A stretch of DNA of 64,000 bases, from assembly GCA_041821265.1 (NCBI GenBank), contig JBGUEQ010000019.1:14158-78157 (forward strand), in the 5' to 3' direction. Numbering within the stretch: position 1 is the first letter of the stretch; each line of letters starts with the position of its first letter. The notes beneath the pieces were generated by a model that made no database searches, was not told where the DNA came from, and worked only from the letters and a program-made list of their open reading frames with translations. The DNA comes from Lachnotalea sp041821265. GTDB lineage: Bacteria > Bacillota > Clostridia > Lachnospirales > Lachnospiraceae. Position numbers and translations under genes: made by a program. Positions 43,661-52,666 of the stretch are shown here, one piece after another.

Positions 43661-43773
43661 ATAATTAAGAAAGTCGTTAATATTTTAAGCAACAATGGTT
43701 TGGTTGCTGATCATAATGAATATTGAAGTAGATTTTTTGTTCTGCTTTGAATGAGTCACACGGAGGTGAGTTT

Positions 43774-44184
43774 ATGGAATTAACTACAGTAATAAGTAAT
43801 GCTTATCAAGGAGGTAATACTACTGTTGACATCCAACCTATTCGGGCAACAATGAATGATACAGAAGAAGCGGTGAAATTTGAGTCTACTTCGGCATCGT
43901 TGGATGGTACAGCGATTTCTATTCAGGAAGATAGTAACAAGGATAAGAATTTAATTGAAATTAACAATAGTGATAGGAAGAAATCTATTAGCGAAATTAA
44001 TAGTAGACTGAACAAAAATACGGAAGCAATATTTGGGATTCATGAAGCAACCAACCGAGTAACTATAAAGATTATAGATAAAGATACAAAAGAGGTAATT
44101 AAAGAAATCCCGCCAGAAAAGACACTTGAAATGATTGCAAAAGTATGGGAACTTGCGGGAATTTTAGTAGATGAAAAACGTTAG
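43774..44184 (+). CDS. flaG: FlaG family protein
   Basis: A 136-residue protein. The N-terminal 75 residues are polar and low-complexity. The C-terminal FlaG domain is clear (VTIKIIDKDTKEVIKEIPPE, KTLEMIAKVWELAGILVDEK). FlaG affects filament length and lies next to fliD in many bacteria, as here (fliD starts 12 nt later). The start is ATG 43774 with GGAGGTG 6 nt upstream. The TTG at 43747 would place the Shine-Dalgarno inside the gene. Confidence 0.9.
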   Translation: MELTTVISNAYQGGNTTVDIQPIRATMNDTEEAVKFESTSASLDGTAISIQEDSNKDKNLIEINNSDRKKSISEINSRLNKNTEAIFGIHEATNRVTIKIIDKDTKEVIKEIPPEKTLEMIAKVWELAGILVDEKR

Positions 44185-44195
44185 GAGGTAAAATT

Positions 44196-45740
44196 ATGAC
44201 CATTAGAATGACAGGTATGGCTTCGGGCCTTGATACAGATTCAATTATAACAGAGTTAATGAAAGCACAACGCACAAAAATAGATTCAGTTGAGAAAAAG
44301 AAAACGACAACTGAATGGAAAACGGATGCATGGAGTACTTTGAATACAAAGGTTTATGCTTTGTACACGGGTTCTCTTAGTGAAATGCGTTTTTCAGCAA
44401 ATTATAATAAGAAGGCAGCAACGATTTCCGATTCGACTATAGCAACAGTTACAGCGAATAGCACTGCGGTTGATGGAACACAAGAATTAGTCGTTAAGAG
44501 TTTAGCGAAGTCAGGATATTTAACGGGAGGATCCATTTCAACTTCGGATTCGAGTACACTTTCTTCGAGTAGCACTTTGAGCAAATTAACAGGATATGCA
44601 GGTACAGGAGACGGCACACTTGAGATAACAGTTGGAACCAAAACCTCTTCCATAACGGTTAACAGCTCAAGTACAATCAGTAATGTGGTTGCTCAACTTA
44701 AATCAGCAGGAGTGAATGCAAGTTTTGATGCTACGAACAAAAGAATATTTGTTAGCTCAACAACAAGCGGTGCGGCAGCTGATTTTAGTATAACAGGAGC
44801 TGATGCAGAGGGGGCAGATGCATTAGATATATTGGGATTAAGTGTGTCATCTACTACTAATGCTGCAACTAAAATAGCGGGACAAGATGCAGAAATCACT
44901 TTAAATGGAGCAACCTTTACTTCCGCAAGTAATACGTTTAGTATTAATGGATTAAGTATTGTAGCAACGGAGGTAAGCGACTCATCAACGGTTTCAGGAA
45001 ATACAGTATATAGTGCTACGTCTATATCCATTTCACGAGATTATCAAGCCACTTATGATACAATTAAGGATTTTTTCACAGAATATAATACCTTGATTAA
45101 TGAGATGGATAGTCTTTATAATGCAGATAGTGCAAAAGGTTATGAACCACTTACGGATGATGAAAAAGATTCAATGACTGATACACAAATTGAAGATTGG
45201 GAAACAAAGATTAAGGATGCGCTTTTGCGAAAAGATAGTAATCTTGGAACGGTTTCGACTGCAATGAAGAAATCATTGTATGAAAGTTATAAAATTGATG
45301 GTACTATCTACAGTTTGGCGAGTTTTGGAATTGCAACAGGAAGTTATTTTAACACAGATAGTGATGAACATAATGCATATCATATAGATGGTAACTCAGA
45401 TGATTCGACAGTTTCTAATAATACAGATAAATTGATGGCTGCAATCAAGAATGATCCTGATAAGGTGATGAATTTTTTTGCAACATTAACTAAAGGTTTA
45501 TACACAAAGGTTGGAGATAACATGAAATCGATAACTGGAGTTCGAACTTCATATAAGGTATATGATGATCAAACTCTGGATAGTCAAATTGATGATTATG
45601 AGGATAAAATTAATAAATTAGAAGATAAGTTTACGGCAATGGAAGACAGATATTATAGTCAATTTTCGGCAATGGAAACAGCTTTAACTAAGTTGCAATC
45701 AAGTAGTTCGGCCCTTACAAGCTTGTTAGGTAGTTCATAA
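44196..45740 (+). CDS. fliD: Flagellar filament cap protein FliD
   Basis: A 514-residue protein with the canonical N-terminal MTIRMTGMASGLDTDSIITE and VEKKKTTTEWKTDAWSTLNT, a Ser/Thr-rich D2/D3 region (about 90-290, many TVSSSTTN-type strands) and the C-terminal helical half with YDDQTLDSQIDDYEDKINKL and MEDRYYSQFSAMETALTKLQ. It caps the filament and catalyses flagellin addition. fliS follows after 16 nt. A second, divergent FliD-like gene lies at 52.7-54.0 kb. Confidence 0.94.
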   Translation: MTIRMTGMASGLDTDSIITELMKAQRTKIDSVEKKKTTTEWKTDAWSTLNTKVYALYTGSLSEMRFSANYNKKAATISDSTIATVTANSTAVDGTQELVVKSLAKSGYLTGGSISTSDSSTLSSSSTLSKLTGYAGTGDGTLEITVGTKTSSITVNSSSTISNVVAQLKSAGVNASFDATNKRIFVSSTTSGAAADFSITGADAEGADALDILGLSVSSTTNAATKIAGQDAEITLNGATFTSASNTFSINGLSIVATEVSDSSTVSGNTVYSATSISISRDYQATYDTIKDFFTEYNTLINEMDSLYNADSAKGYEPLTDDEKDSMTDTQIEDWETKIKDALLRKDSNLGTVSTAMKKSLYESYKIDGTIYSLASFGIATGSYFNTDSDEHNAYHIDGNSDDSTVSNNTDKLMAAIKNDPDKVMNFFATLTKGLYTKVGDNMKSITGVRTSYKVYDDQTLDSQIDDYEDKINKLEDKFTAMEDRYYSQFSAMETALTKLQSSSSALTSLLGSS

Positions 45741-45756
45741 TTAGGAGGAAAACAAA

Positions 45757-46131
45757 ATGGCTTTACCAAATGCTTATTCAGCATACAAAAATAATCAGGT
45801 ATTAACTGCAACACCTGGAGAATTAACATTAATGTTATATGAAGGAGCAATTAAATACTGTAATATTGCAATTCTAGGAATTGAGCAAAAAAACATCGAG
45901 AAAGCAAATGACAATATAAAAAAATGTCGAGCTGTTGTCACGGAACTGAGAGCAACTTTGAACTTTGATTATCCAATTGCACAAGAATTTGAAAATGTTT
46001 ATGTGTATATTATTCAAAGACTATCGGAGGCAAATATGCATAAAGATAAGAGTATTCTTGAAGAGGTGCTAGAATATTTAAGAACAATGAAAGATACGTG
46101 GAAAGAGGTAATGAGGCTAGCTAAAAAGTAG
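45757..46131 (+). CDS. fliS: Flagellin chaperone FliS
   Basis: A 124-residue four-helix protein: NAYSAYKNNQVLTATPGELT (4-23), LMLYEGAIKYCNIAILGIEQ, IKKCRAVVTELRATLNFDYP and a C-terminal MKDTWKEVMRLAKK. It binds the C-terminal disordered tail of flagellin and prevents premature polymerisation. The consensus LYEGAIK block is intact. It sits between fliD and a FliT-like gene, as is usual. GGAGG lies 8 nt upstream. Confidence 0.95.
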   Translation: MALPNAYSAYKNNQVLTATPGELTLMLYEGAIKYCNIAILGIEQKNIEKANDNIKKCRAVVTELRATLNFDYPIAQEFENVYVYIIQRLSEANMHKDKSILEEVLEYLRTMKDTWKEVMRLAKK

Positions 46132-46151
46132 TCTTATCCTAGGGGTGATTA

Positions 46152-46634
46152 ATGGAACAGGATGCTAATTATATATTAATAATGATAGATAGTTTGCAGA
46201 AAAAAGTGTCGATATTAAACGGCATAATAACTGTTAACAATCAGCAAGCTGAGATTATTGTAGATATTAAAAAAAACATGGTTGAATATGAAGTTACTAT
46301 TGATAATAAACAACTATTAATTGATGAGCTTAATTTATTGGATAATGGATTTGAAGCGTTGTATGAGCGTGTTCAAGCGGAAATATTTTCTAACTCGCTG
46401 GAACATGTAGACCAAATAAAAGAAATGCAGAGTTTGATTGCTGCGATTACCGACAAGAGTGTTGAAGTACAAGCAGGTGAAGAGAAGAATCGACAAGTGA
46501 TAGCACAACAATTTTCATTGTTGAAAAGGGAAGTGAAAAACTTCAAAGATAATCGTAATGTCGTAAATACATATTATAAAACGATGCAGAAACTAAATTA
46601 TATAACCCCACAATTCATGGACAAAAAAAAATAA
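46152..46634 (+). CDS. Helical FliT/FlgN-like putative flagellar chaperone
   Basis: A 160-residue, entirely helical polar protein with predicted coiled coils (about 5-40 and 85-150) and a C-terminal YKTMQKLNYITPQFMDKKK. The sequence is not diagnostic, but the position directly after fliS and the FlgN-like layout suggest a FliT-type chaperone for FliD or a second FlgN. It starts 20 nt after fliS with GGGGTG. It is the last gene before the flagellin promoter. The assignment rests mainly on context. Confidence 0.6.
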   Translation: MEQDANYILIMIDSLQKKVSILNGIITVNNQQAEIIVDIKKNMVEYEVTIDNKQLLIDELNLLDNGFEALYERVQAEIFSNSLEHVDQIKEMQSLIAAITDKSVEVQAGEEKNRQVIAQQFSLLKREVKNFKDNRNVVNTYYKTMQKLNYITPQFMDKKK

Positions 46635-46653
46635 AATAATTTAATAAAACTAT

Positions 46654-46680
46654 TAACTTTATTAAAAAAATTACCGATAT
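46654..46680 (+). promoter_or_regulatory. Sigma-D-like promoter of the flagellin gene
   Basis: TAAC at 46654-46657, a 15-nt spacer, ACCGATAT at 46673-46680. One mismatch from consensus in each element. It gives a leader of about 185 nt. A possible sigma-A pair TTGACC-18-TATTAT (46744-46773) also lies in the leader. Confidence 0.6.
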
Positions 46681-46830
46681 AAATGATAAGAGTGATGTGA
46701 AAATTTGTAATTATTAAATTTATATAATTTTTATCCAAATCACTTGACCAAGTATCACAATGAGGTGTATTATCACTTTAAGCTAATTAATTTAGTGGTG
46801 TAAAGTGATTTACATAAAATAACATAAAAT

Positions 46831-46867
46831 TTGCAACATGGATGTTGCAACAAATTCAAGGAGGAAT
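46831..46867 (+). promoter_or_regulatory. CsrA binding region in the flagellin leader
   Basis: TTGCAACA (46831-46838) and TGTTGCAA (46843-46850) form a perfect 8-bp stem with a TGGA loop, i.e. a GGA in a hairpin loop as CsrA prefers. About 11 nt downstream is AAGGAGGAA (46859-46867), the ribosome binding site, with a second GGA. This two-site layout is that of Bacillus subtilis hag. It also decides the start at 46873, because the hairpin would otherwise be coding. Confidence 0.7.
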
Positions 46868-46872
46868 TAACT

Positions 46873-47688
46873 ATGGTAGTACAACACAATATGGCGGCAA
46901 ATAACACAAACAGACAGTTAGGTATCACAACTGGTGCTCTTGCAAAATCAACAGAGAAATTATCATCAGGATACAAAATCAATCGTGCAGCTGATGATGC
47001 AGCAGGTCTTTCAATCTCAGAGAAAATGAGAAGTCAGATTAGAGGACTTGATCAAGCATCTGATAATGCAGAAGATGGTATTTCATTAATTCAAACTGCT
47101 GATAGTGCTCTTAGCGAAGTTCAATCAATGTTACAGAGAATGAATGAGTTAGCTGTTAAATCAGCCAATGATACAAATCAAACAATTGATAGAACAGCTA
47201 TTCAGGATGAAGTTGATGCTTTGGTTTCAGAAGTAACAAGAATTGCATCTACAACACAGTTCAATAAGAAAGATTTATTTACGTCAGCAGTATCAGGTGA
47301 AATTTCATTACAGATTGGTGCTAATAAAGATCAAAGTATTGGTATTACACTTTCAACAATTACTGCAAGTACACTTGGTATTGCTTCATTATGTATGTCT
47401 GCATTTTCATCTGCTAACACAGCTATTTCAGCAATACAGGCAGCAATTAACACAGTGTCGACTTCTCGTTCAAAACTTGGGGCAGTTCAGAATAGATTAG
47501 AGTATACAATCTCTAACTTAGATTCATCATCTGAAAATACTCAAGCAGCTGAATCTAGAATCAGAGACGTTGATATGGCTTCAGAAATGGTTAAATACAG
47601 TAAGAATAATATTCTTATGCAAGCCGGACAGTCTATGTTAGCACAGGCTAATTCACAGACACAAGGCGTTTTATCACTTCTTCAGTAA
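46873..47688 (+). CDS. hag: Flagellin
   Basis: A 271-residue short flagellin. N-terminal D0/D1 MVVQHNMAANNTNRQLGITT, STEKLSSGYKINRAADDAAG and LSISEKMRSQIRGLDQ; C-terminal RIRDVDMASEMVKYSKNNIL and QAGQSMLAQANSQTQGVLSL. The variable middle (about 145-190) is minimal, as in other compact clostridial flagellins. The GL..A...DG region is intact (SDNAEDGISLIQTADSALSE). It has its own sigma-D promoter and CsrA leader. Flagellin glycosylation genes follow. ATG 46873 is preceded by AAGGAGG. Confidence 0.96.
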   Translation: MVVQHNMAANNTNRQLGITTGALAKSTEKLSSGYKINRAADDAAGLSISEKMRSQIRGLDQASDNAEDGISLIQTADSALSEVQSMLQRMNELAVKSANDTNQTIDRTAIQDEVDALVSEVTRIASTTQFNKKDLFTSAVSGEISLQIGANKDQSIGITLSTITASTLGIASLCMSAFSSANTAISAIQAAINTVSTSRSKLGAVQNRLEYTISNLDSSSENTQAAESRIRDVDMASEMVKYSKNNILMQAGQSMLAQANSQTQGVLSLLQ

Positions 47689-47702
47689 TTAATGATTAAA
47701 GC

Positions 47703-47736
47703 AAATAAAGCTGACTATATAGTCAGCTTTATTTAT
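47703..47736 (+). terminator. Flagellin terminator
   Basis: AAATAAAGCTGACTAT (47703-47718) pairs perfectly with ATAGTCAGCTTTATTT (47719-47734). Confidence 0.85.
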
Positions 47737-47767
47737 TAAAAAGGTTTTTAGGAAGGATAGATCCTTT

Positions 47768-48067
47768 ATGAAAGATTTATGTAAATTATTGGGAGATTGT
47801 ATTGATTTACTAGATGAAATATATGATTATGCAATGAATGAGAACATTAATAAAATTAGAACACTATATTCTGTTTTATCTAATGCCATAAATGAGGTTT
47901 ATATAACCATACTGAGTAATGGTAACGAAATCACCCCTCTTATTATTAAACAAATGGAAGAGATGTATGATGCATATGGAATTGGAGATTGCATTAGGGT
48001 ATTAGATATAGCAGGGTTTGAGATGAAACCTATATTGCAACAATATTTAGAAAGTATAGGTGAATAG
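47768..48067 (+). CDS. Small acidic helical protein before the Maf gene
   Basis: A 99-residue acidic helical protein (MKDLCKLLGDCIDLLDEIYD and LIIKQMEEMYDAYGIGDCIR, IAGFEMKPILQQYLESIGE). Its last codons contain the ribosome binding site and possible GTG start of the next gene, so translation is probably coupled. I do not recognise a family. The adjacency to the Maf glycosyltransferase suggests a helper in flagellin modification, but that is inference. Confidence 0.7.
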   Translation: MKDLCKLLGDCIDLLDEIYDYAMNENINKIRTLYSVLSNAINEVYITILSNGNEITPLIIKQMEEMYDAYGIGDCIRVLDIAGFEMKPILQQYLESIGE

Positions 48068-48068
48068 A

Positions 48069-49937
48069 TTGAAGAGAAATATAAAATTCGAACAAAATTT
48101 ACAGATAATTAAAGAGTGTGATAAATTATTTTTTGCTGAATTGGAAGTATTTGATTTTAGTTTATATGAAATTGAAAATGCAGAATCTGAAACAGCTGTA
48201 GATGGAACTGAAATTATTAAAGTAATAAATAATAAGCATGAATGGTATTTGAACAGCAGATATGAAGCTAATAAGGTTACTAAACAGTGGATCAGTAACT
48301 TGGGAAAGATAGAAACGATAGCAACGATAGTTATGTTTGGTCTAGGGAATGGGTCGATTTTAAGAGAATTACTGAGAAAAACAAGTGAGTCCGTCATATT
48401 CATCATATATGAACCAAGTATTGATATATTTATGAGAGCGATGCTTGATATTGATTTTGCGTTTTTAGAGGAAAGAGTGTTTATTCAGGTTGAAGGGATA
48501 AATGATTCATATTTTGAACCAATTTGTGAGGCAGCTATAACTTATGAGAATCTATCAGTATGTAAATTTATTGGACATCCTAATTACTGGTCTTGTTTTC
48601 ACCAGGAGGCAAAAAGCTATCTTGACAGATTACAAGTGGTTATAAGATATATTGGCATTAATAATAATACAAAATTGATGATGGGTGAAGGGTATTATAA
48701 AAATGCTTTGATGAATATGAAACATTTATCTAAAGTATCGTTACTCGACCAGATAGAGAATGAAGTAGGGATAGAGATACCTGGTGACTTGCCAGCCATT
48801 ATTGTTTCGGCAGGACCGTCATTGAGTAAAAACATAAAGGAGTTAAAGAGAGCAAAAGGAAAATCTTTTATCATAGCAACGGATTCGGCACTGATAGGGT
48901 TGATGGAGGAAGGTATAGTTCCCGATGCATTTGCAACTGTTGATCCGCTTAAACCTCTAAATCGTTTTGAAGACCAAAGAATAAATGAAATACCATTAAT
49001 TTGTACGGAATCGTCAAGATATGAAGTGTTAGAAAAACATAAGGATAGAAAAATACTTGCGAATAATTCTTTTGGATATGGTAGATCTTTTTATCCGCAA
49101 TTAGAAATTGAATATAAAGCAAGGCAATCGGGTGGTTCTGTGGCTACATTTGCATATATGGTTGCAAGAATCATTGGATTTCATACTATTATTTTTGTTG
49201 GGCAGGATTTGGCTTTTACAGATGAAACGAGATATTATGATAAAGTAAAAGAGTGGAGTGATCACAATACATTGCCGCAATCAATGTATTTGGAAGTTGA
49301 AGATATCCATGGAGAAAAAGTGAAAACTTCAAAAGATTTAGCATTGTACATTGACTGGTTTGAGAAAGAAATCAAAAACCATCCGGAAATTGAAACAATT
49401 GATGCGACAGAGGGGGGAGCAAAGATTCATGGAAGCAAAATCATGGATCTTAATCAGGCGATTAATGACAAATGTCAAGTACAATTTGATATGTCTGAAT
49501 ATTTAAGAAATATTCCCGCTTGTATTGATGAAGAAAAGAAAGAAGAATTGAACCAATTAATTAAACAAGTACCAGAAGAATATAATGACATGTATCAGAA
49601 TACATTGATTGGTATCGAGTTGTATACAAAACTTATAGAAAATCTAGAAATGAAAATGAATAATAATCCTGATATGATGTTGATTACAAAAGATATTGGT
49701 GACATTACAAAAAAAATCGAAGGAAATTCGACATATTTTCATATTCAACATAAATTGGAAAAAGTAGAACGTATGGCACTTAATAATTTAGGAGTCTCAT
49801 TAGAAAATCAAGTGGAGGATGCTTTGCAAATATCAGGTCGTGGAAAGCAGATACTAGAAGCTTTAAAGCAGATTTTAGAAGATGAAGTACTTCAAAATGT
49901 AAAACAAGTGATTGATCAAATTGAAGTTGAATCATAA
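48069..49937 (+). CDS. Motility accessory factor (Maf/DUF115) flagellin glycosyltransferase
   Basis: A 622-residue protein with the MAF_flag10/DUF115 domain in the middle: PAIIVSAGPSLSKNIKELKR, SFIIATDSALIGLMEEGIVP and DAFATVDPLKPL (about 240-300), then ARQSGGSVATFAYMVARIIG and FHTIIFVGQDLAFTDETRYY. Maf proteins transfer nonulosonic acids (pseudaminic or legionaminic) to flagellin Ser/Thr, and the position after the flagellin gene fits. The sugar biosynthesis genes are not in this window. I prefer TTG 48069 (AGGTGA 5 nt upstream, MKRNIKFEQN start); GTG 48060 in the same frame is the alternative. Confidence 0.88.
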   Translation: MKRNIKFEQNLQIIKECDKLFFAELEVFDFSLYEIENAESETAVDGTEIIKVINNKHEWYLNSRYEANKVTKQWISNLGKIETIATIVMFGLGNGSILRELLRKTSESVIFIIYEPSIDIFMRAMLDIDFAFLEERVFIQVEGINDSYFEPICEAAITYENLSVCKFIGHPNYWSCFHQEAKSYLDRLQVVIRYIGINNNTKLMMGEGYYKNALMNMKHLSKVSLLDQIENEVGIEIPGDLPAIIVSAGPSLSKNIKELKRAKGKSFIIATDSALIGLMEEGIVPDAFATVDPLKPLNRFEDQRINEIPLICTESSRYEVLEKHKDRKILANNSFGYGRSFYPQLEIEYKARQSGGSVATFAYMVARIIGFHTIIFVGQDLAFTDETRYYDKVKEWSDHNTLPQSMYLEVEDIHGEKVKTSKDLALYIDWFEKEIKNHPEIETIDATEGGAKIHGSKIMDLNQAINDKCQVQFDMSEYLRNIPACIDEEKKEELNQLIKQVPEEYNDMYQNTLIGIELYTKLIENLEMKMNNNPDMMLITKDIGDITKKIEGNSTYFHIQHKLEKVERMALNNLGVSLENQVEDALQISGRGKQILEALKQILEDEVLQNVKQVIDQIEVES

Positions 49938-49964
49938 ACTTGAAGTGTGAAAGGAATTACAAGA

Positions 49965-51593
49965 ATGAGAATATTAGTATGCTCATGGGGAAATATATGC
50001 GAAGCAGATTTGTCCTTAAGTCTAATCGAAATGGGACATGAAGTCGTTGTATTGAAGGAAAAGATTGAGAATAAAGACTATGATTTAGATTATTTGAAAC
50101 TGTTATCAGAGGAATTACTAAAGTTAGAATATGATTGTGTATTTTCGATTAATTTTGTGCCAATTATTTCAAGAGTTTGTAATGTACATCATATAAAATA
50201 TGTATCTTGGACGGTGGATAGTCCTTGGTTTCAGATGAATTCGGATACAGTACAAAATCCTTGTAATTATATATTTATTTTTGATCGTACTATGTATAAT
50301 CGCTTTTGCAATAAAACCCAACAAATGTATTACATGCCATTAGGAACAAATGTTAAGTTCTGGGATTCTGTGTCGCTAACGAAACAAGACACTAAAAGAT
50401 TTGTGACGGATGTATCTTTTGTAGGCTCTTTATATGACGATAAGCACAAGTATGATAGTGTGGTGATGCCAGATTATTTAAAAGGATATTTGAACGGTAT
50501 TATAGAGGCACAGACACATATTTATGGATATAATTTATTGAATGATGCTATTACAGATGATATAGTTGAAGAATTTAGTAATTGTGTGAATATGAGTGGG
50601 TTTGGTCATGATTATAGTGTTTCAAAAAGAGAAGTTATGAGTACAGAGCTTATTGGAAGAAAATGTGCAGAAGTTGAGAGAACTCGATTTGTCAAAGAGC
50701 TTGCCAAAAACTTTGATTTTGATTTATATACATTAAGTAATACGGAATCTATGCCATATGTAAAAAATAAAGGCCCGGCAGATTCAAGAATAGATATGCC
50801 TAAAATATTTAAATGTAGCAAAATAAATCTTAATATGACAATTAAATCAATTGAATCAGGTATTCCTTTAAGAGTATATGACGTTATAGGAAATGGTGGA
50901 TTTCTTATGACTAACTATCAAAGCGAACTATTAGAATATTTTGTACCAAATGAAGATTTGGTTATATATGAAAGTCTTGAAGATTTGTTATTTAAAATCT
51001 CTTATTATCTACAACATGACGAAGAACGAGAACAAATTGCTGCAAATGGATACAAGAAAGTGAAAAGATTTTATACAGTTGAACAACGGCTTAAAGATAT
51101 CATAGAGGTAGTATGGAAAGATAAAACAAAGTATTATGGTTTGAATAGCAAAAGTAGTAAAGAAAAGTACTTTGGATTATTAAACGTTCTTAGTAAAATT
51201 GAAATCAATAAAGTATTAGATGTGGGGTTGTTTCTTTACCAATATAATTATTTGCACTCTGCTAGTGAAGATTTTATCAAAGACAAATATTTTGTTGATG
51301 GTGTTCAAATGATACATCAGTTAAGGGGAGATGAGGGAAATACTATTTATCAAGAGGTATATCAATCAGATCAACTAAAGGGATATTACGATATTATAAT
51401 AATGATTGATGTGTTAAAGTATTTTGAAAAAACAGATATTATAAATACTTTAGAACATTTATCTCGATTTTCTCAAATTATATTAACTGATTATGATGAA
51501 TTGTATGTGGAAATATTTCAGGAATTCAAGAATTGGAAAACACAAAAAATTCAAGTTGGTCAATGTGAATTACTGCTAACTACAATCAATTAG
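49965..51593 (+). CDS. CgeB-like glycosyltransferase with a C-terminal methyltransferase-like domain
   Basis: A 542-residue protein. Residues 1-about 385 match the CgeB/DUF3880 glycosyltransferase type: MRILVCSWGNICEADLSLSL, YVSWTVDSPWFQMNSD, YMPLGTNVKFWD, VSFVGSLYDDKHKYD, INLNMTIKSIESGIPLRVYD and GGFLMTNYQSELLEYF. The last 120 residues resemble a degenerate SAM-methyltransferase fold (INKVLDVGLFLYQYNYLH, then YYDIIIMIDVLKYFEKTDII and QIILTDYDEL). The expected Gly-rich motif I is not complete. It probably extends a flagellin glycan. The start is ATG 49965 with AAAGGA; GTG 49947 is in frame upstream. Confidence 0.75.
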   Translation: MRILVCSWGNICEADLSLSLIEMGHEVVVLKEKIENKDYDLDYLKLLSEELLKLEYDCVFSINFVPIISRVCNVHHIKYVSWTVDSPWFQMNSDTVQNPCNYIFIFDRTMYNRFCNKTQQMYYMPLGTNVKFWDSVSLTKQDTKRFVTDVSFVGSLYDDKHKYDSVVMPDYLKGYLNGIIEAQTHIYGYNLLNDAITDDIVEEFSNCVNMSGFGHDYSVSKREVMSTELIGRKCAEVERTRFVKELAKNFDFDLYTLSNTESMPYVKNKGPADSRIDMPKIFKCSKINLNMTIKSIESGIPLRVYDVIGNGGFLMTNYQSELLEYFVPNEDLVIYESLEDLLFKISYYLQHDEEREQIAANGYKKVKRFYTVEQRLKDIIEVVWKDKTKYYGLNSKSSKEKYFGLLNVLSKIEINKVLDVGLFLYQYNYLHSASEDFIKDKYFVDGVQMIHQLRGDEGNTIYQEVYQSDQLKGYYDIIIMIDVLKYFEKTDIINTLEHLSRFSQIILTDYDELYVEIFQEFKNWKTQKIQVGQCELLLTTIN

Positions 51594-51606
51594 CAGTAAT
51601 AAATAT

Positions 51607-51798
51607 TTAGTTACTTGGTAATTCGTTTAACCATTGTATTATTAAAGATTCTCTTTCCTCACGATTTAGATTCACATATTTCTCATAGGAAATAGGCGCT
51701 TGAAGCATTGGTTTATTACAACTTAGACAAGAACTATCATGGTTATTAGAAACTATCCTAGTGGTGCCACACTGGTAACATATGTATATTCTGAGCAT
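51607..51798 (-). CDS. Tiny zinc-ribbon protein
   Basis: A 63-residue protein with two CxxC knuckles: C8xxC11 (YICYQCGT) and C25xxC28 (SCLSCNKP), typical of a rubredoxin-like zinc ribbon, and a polar helical tail YEKYVNLNREERESLIIQWL. The start is ATG 51798 with AGAGGAGG 5 nt upstream. The longer open frame to 51972 lacks a ribosome binding site. It is convergent with the glycosyltransferase. No partner is known; it may be a regulator or adaptor. Confidence 0.7.
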   Translation of the reverse strand: MLRIYICYQCGTTRIVSNNHDSSCLSCNKPMLQAPISYEKYVNLNREERESLIIQWLNELPSN

Positions 51799-51940
51799 AA
51801 TGCCTCCTCTTAGACAAGAACTATGACTTATAAATGTGGTTTTTATAAAAATTTTGCAAGTAAAATTGATATATTTTTTATATTGTAACATAAGATGGAC
51901 ATTACTTCGAGGGTGAATGGAATAAATATAAATAATAATA

Positions 51941-51968
51941 TAAAGTATTAAGGGCAAATTGTCGATAT
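51941..51968 (+). promoter_or_regulatory. Sigma-D-like promoter upstream of the helical gene at 52.0 kb
   Basis: TAAA at 51941-51944, a 16-nt spacer, GTCGATAT at 51961-51968. The sequence TAAAGTATTA is shared with the flgM promoter. The spacer is one base longer than consensus. Confidence 0.5.
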
Positions 51969-52047
51969 TCAATATGTAGTTTTATTGAATGTTAAATATA
52001 ATAAGGAGGAGACTAGTGCTTTGATATGCTAGTCATAGAGGTTTGAT

Positions 52048-52422
52048 ATGGAAAACAACAGGATACAGCAAGAAGATGCATTGAGGGCAGTAATCGAGTA
52101 TAATAAAAAACTTGTACCAGCATTAGAAGAGGTAATGATTGAGCTGAAAGGAAATTATAAGGAAGATACAACAAAATATTTAACTTATATTCTTAAAGGA
52201 GTTAATTGGGTTATAGAAGTAGTGAATGGTACAAGGAGTCTGCTTGATGAAAATAAAGAAGTGGTAAAAAAAGATGAAGTTAATCAAATTATAATTACTC
52301 TCAATCAAGCGGTTAAAGATGAAAATAATGTAGAAATAGCTAATATTATTGAATGCGGTATTCTGCCATTTATTTTAAATATAACAGATGCGGCAAATGA
52401 TATTCTCTCAAGTGAAGAGTAA
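52048..52422 (+). CDS. Small helical protein, probably motility-associated
   Basis: A 124-residue acidic, all-helical protein (AVIEYNKKLVPALEEVMIEL, LTYILKGVNWVIEVVNGTRS, VEIANIIECGILPFILNITD). The pattern of a WVIEV helix followed by a C-terminal ILPFI segment resembles small proteins encoded near maf genes in other Firmicutes (perhaps DUF8042, unverified). The sigma-D-like promoter and location suggest a flagellar role. No signal peptide. It is followed by a strong terminator. Function unknown. Confidence 0.65.
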   Translation: MENNRIQQEDALRAVIEYNKKLVPALEEVMIELKGNYKEDTTKYLTYILKGVNWVIEVVNGTRSLLDENKEVVKKDEVNQIIITLNQAVKDENNVEIANIIECGILPFILNITDAANDILSSEE

Positions 52423-52509
52423 ATGTCATGTTTTTATATGGTTTTAATAGGTAGTGAAGTCGTTTGAAAATATTTGTTTAACGAAAGACTAAATAAGAAA
52501 ATATAATGT

Positions 52510-52545
52510 AGAAAATGCCGGCTCTTTGAGCCGGCATTTTCTGTG
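52510..52545. terminator. Strong terminator
   Basis: AGAAAATGCCGGCTC (52510-52524) pairs perfectly with GAGCCGGCATTTTCT (52528-52542) around a TTT loop. It lies between the helical gene and the convergent FliD paralogue. Confidence 0.85.
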
Positions 52546-52666
52546 GGGTAAAATAGACTAAATATTAAAATTTTAGTTACTCTCTGAAAGGTCTTTACAG
52601 CGAAAAATGCATATCCCGAAGTTGAAAGTGCCCTTTGTGAAGTGGATACTTTTATTTGGTTAGTAA

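Noticed and set aside
44402..45031. Long minus-strand frames opposite fliD
   Set aside because: These are antisense frames caused by the Ser/Thr codon bias of fliD; no ribosome binding sites.
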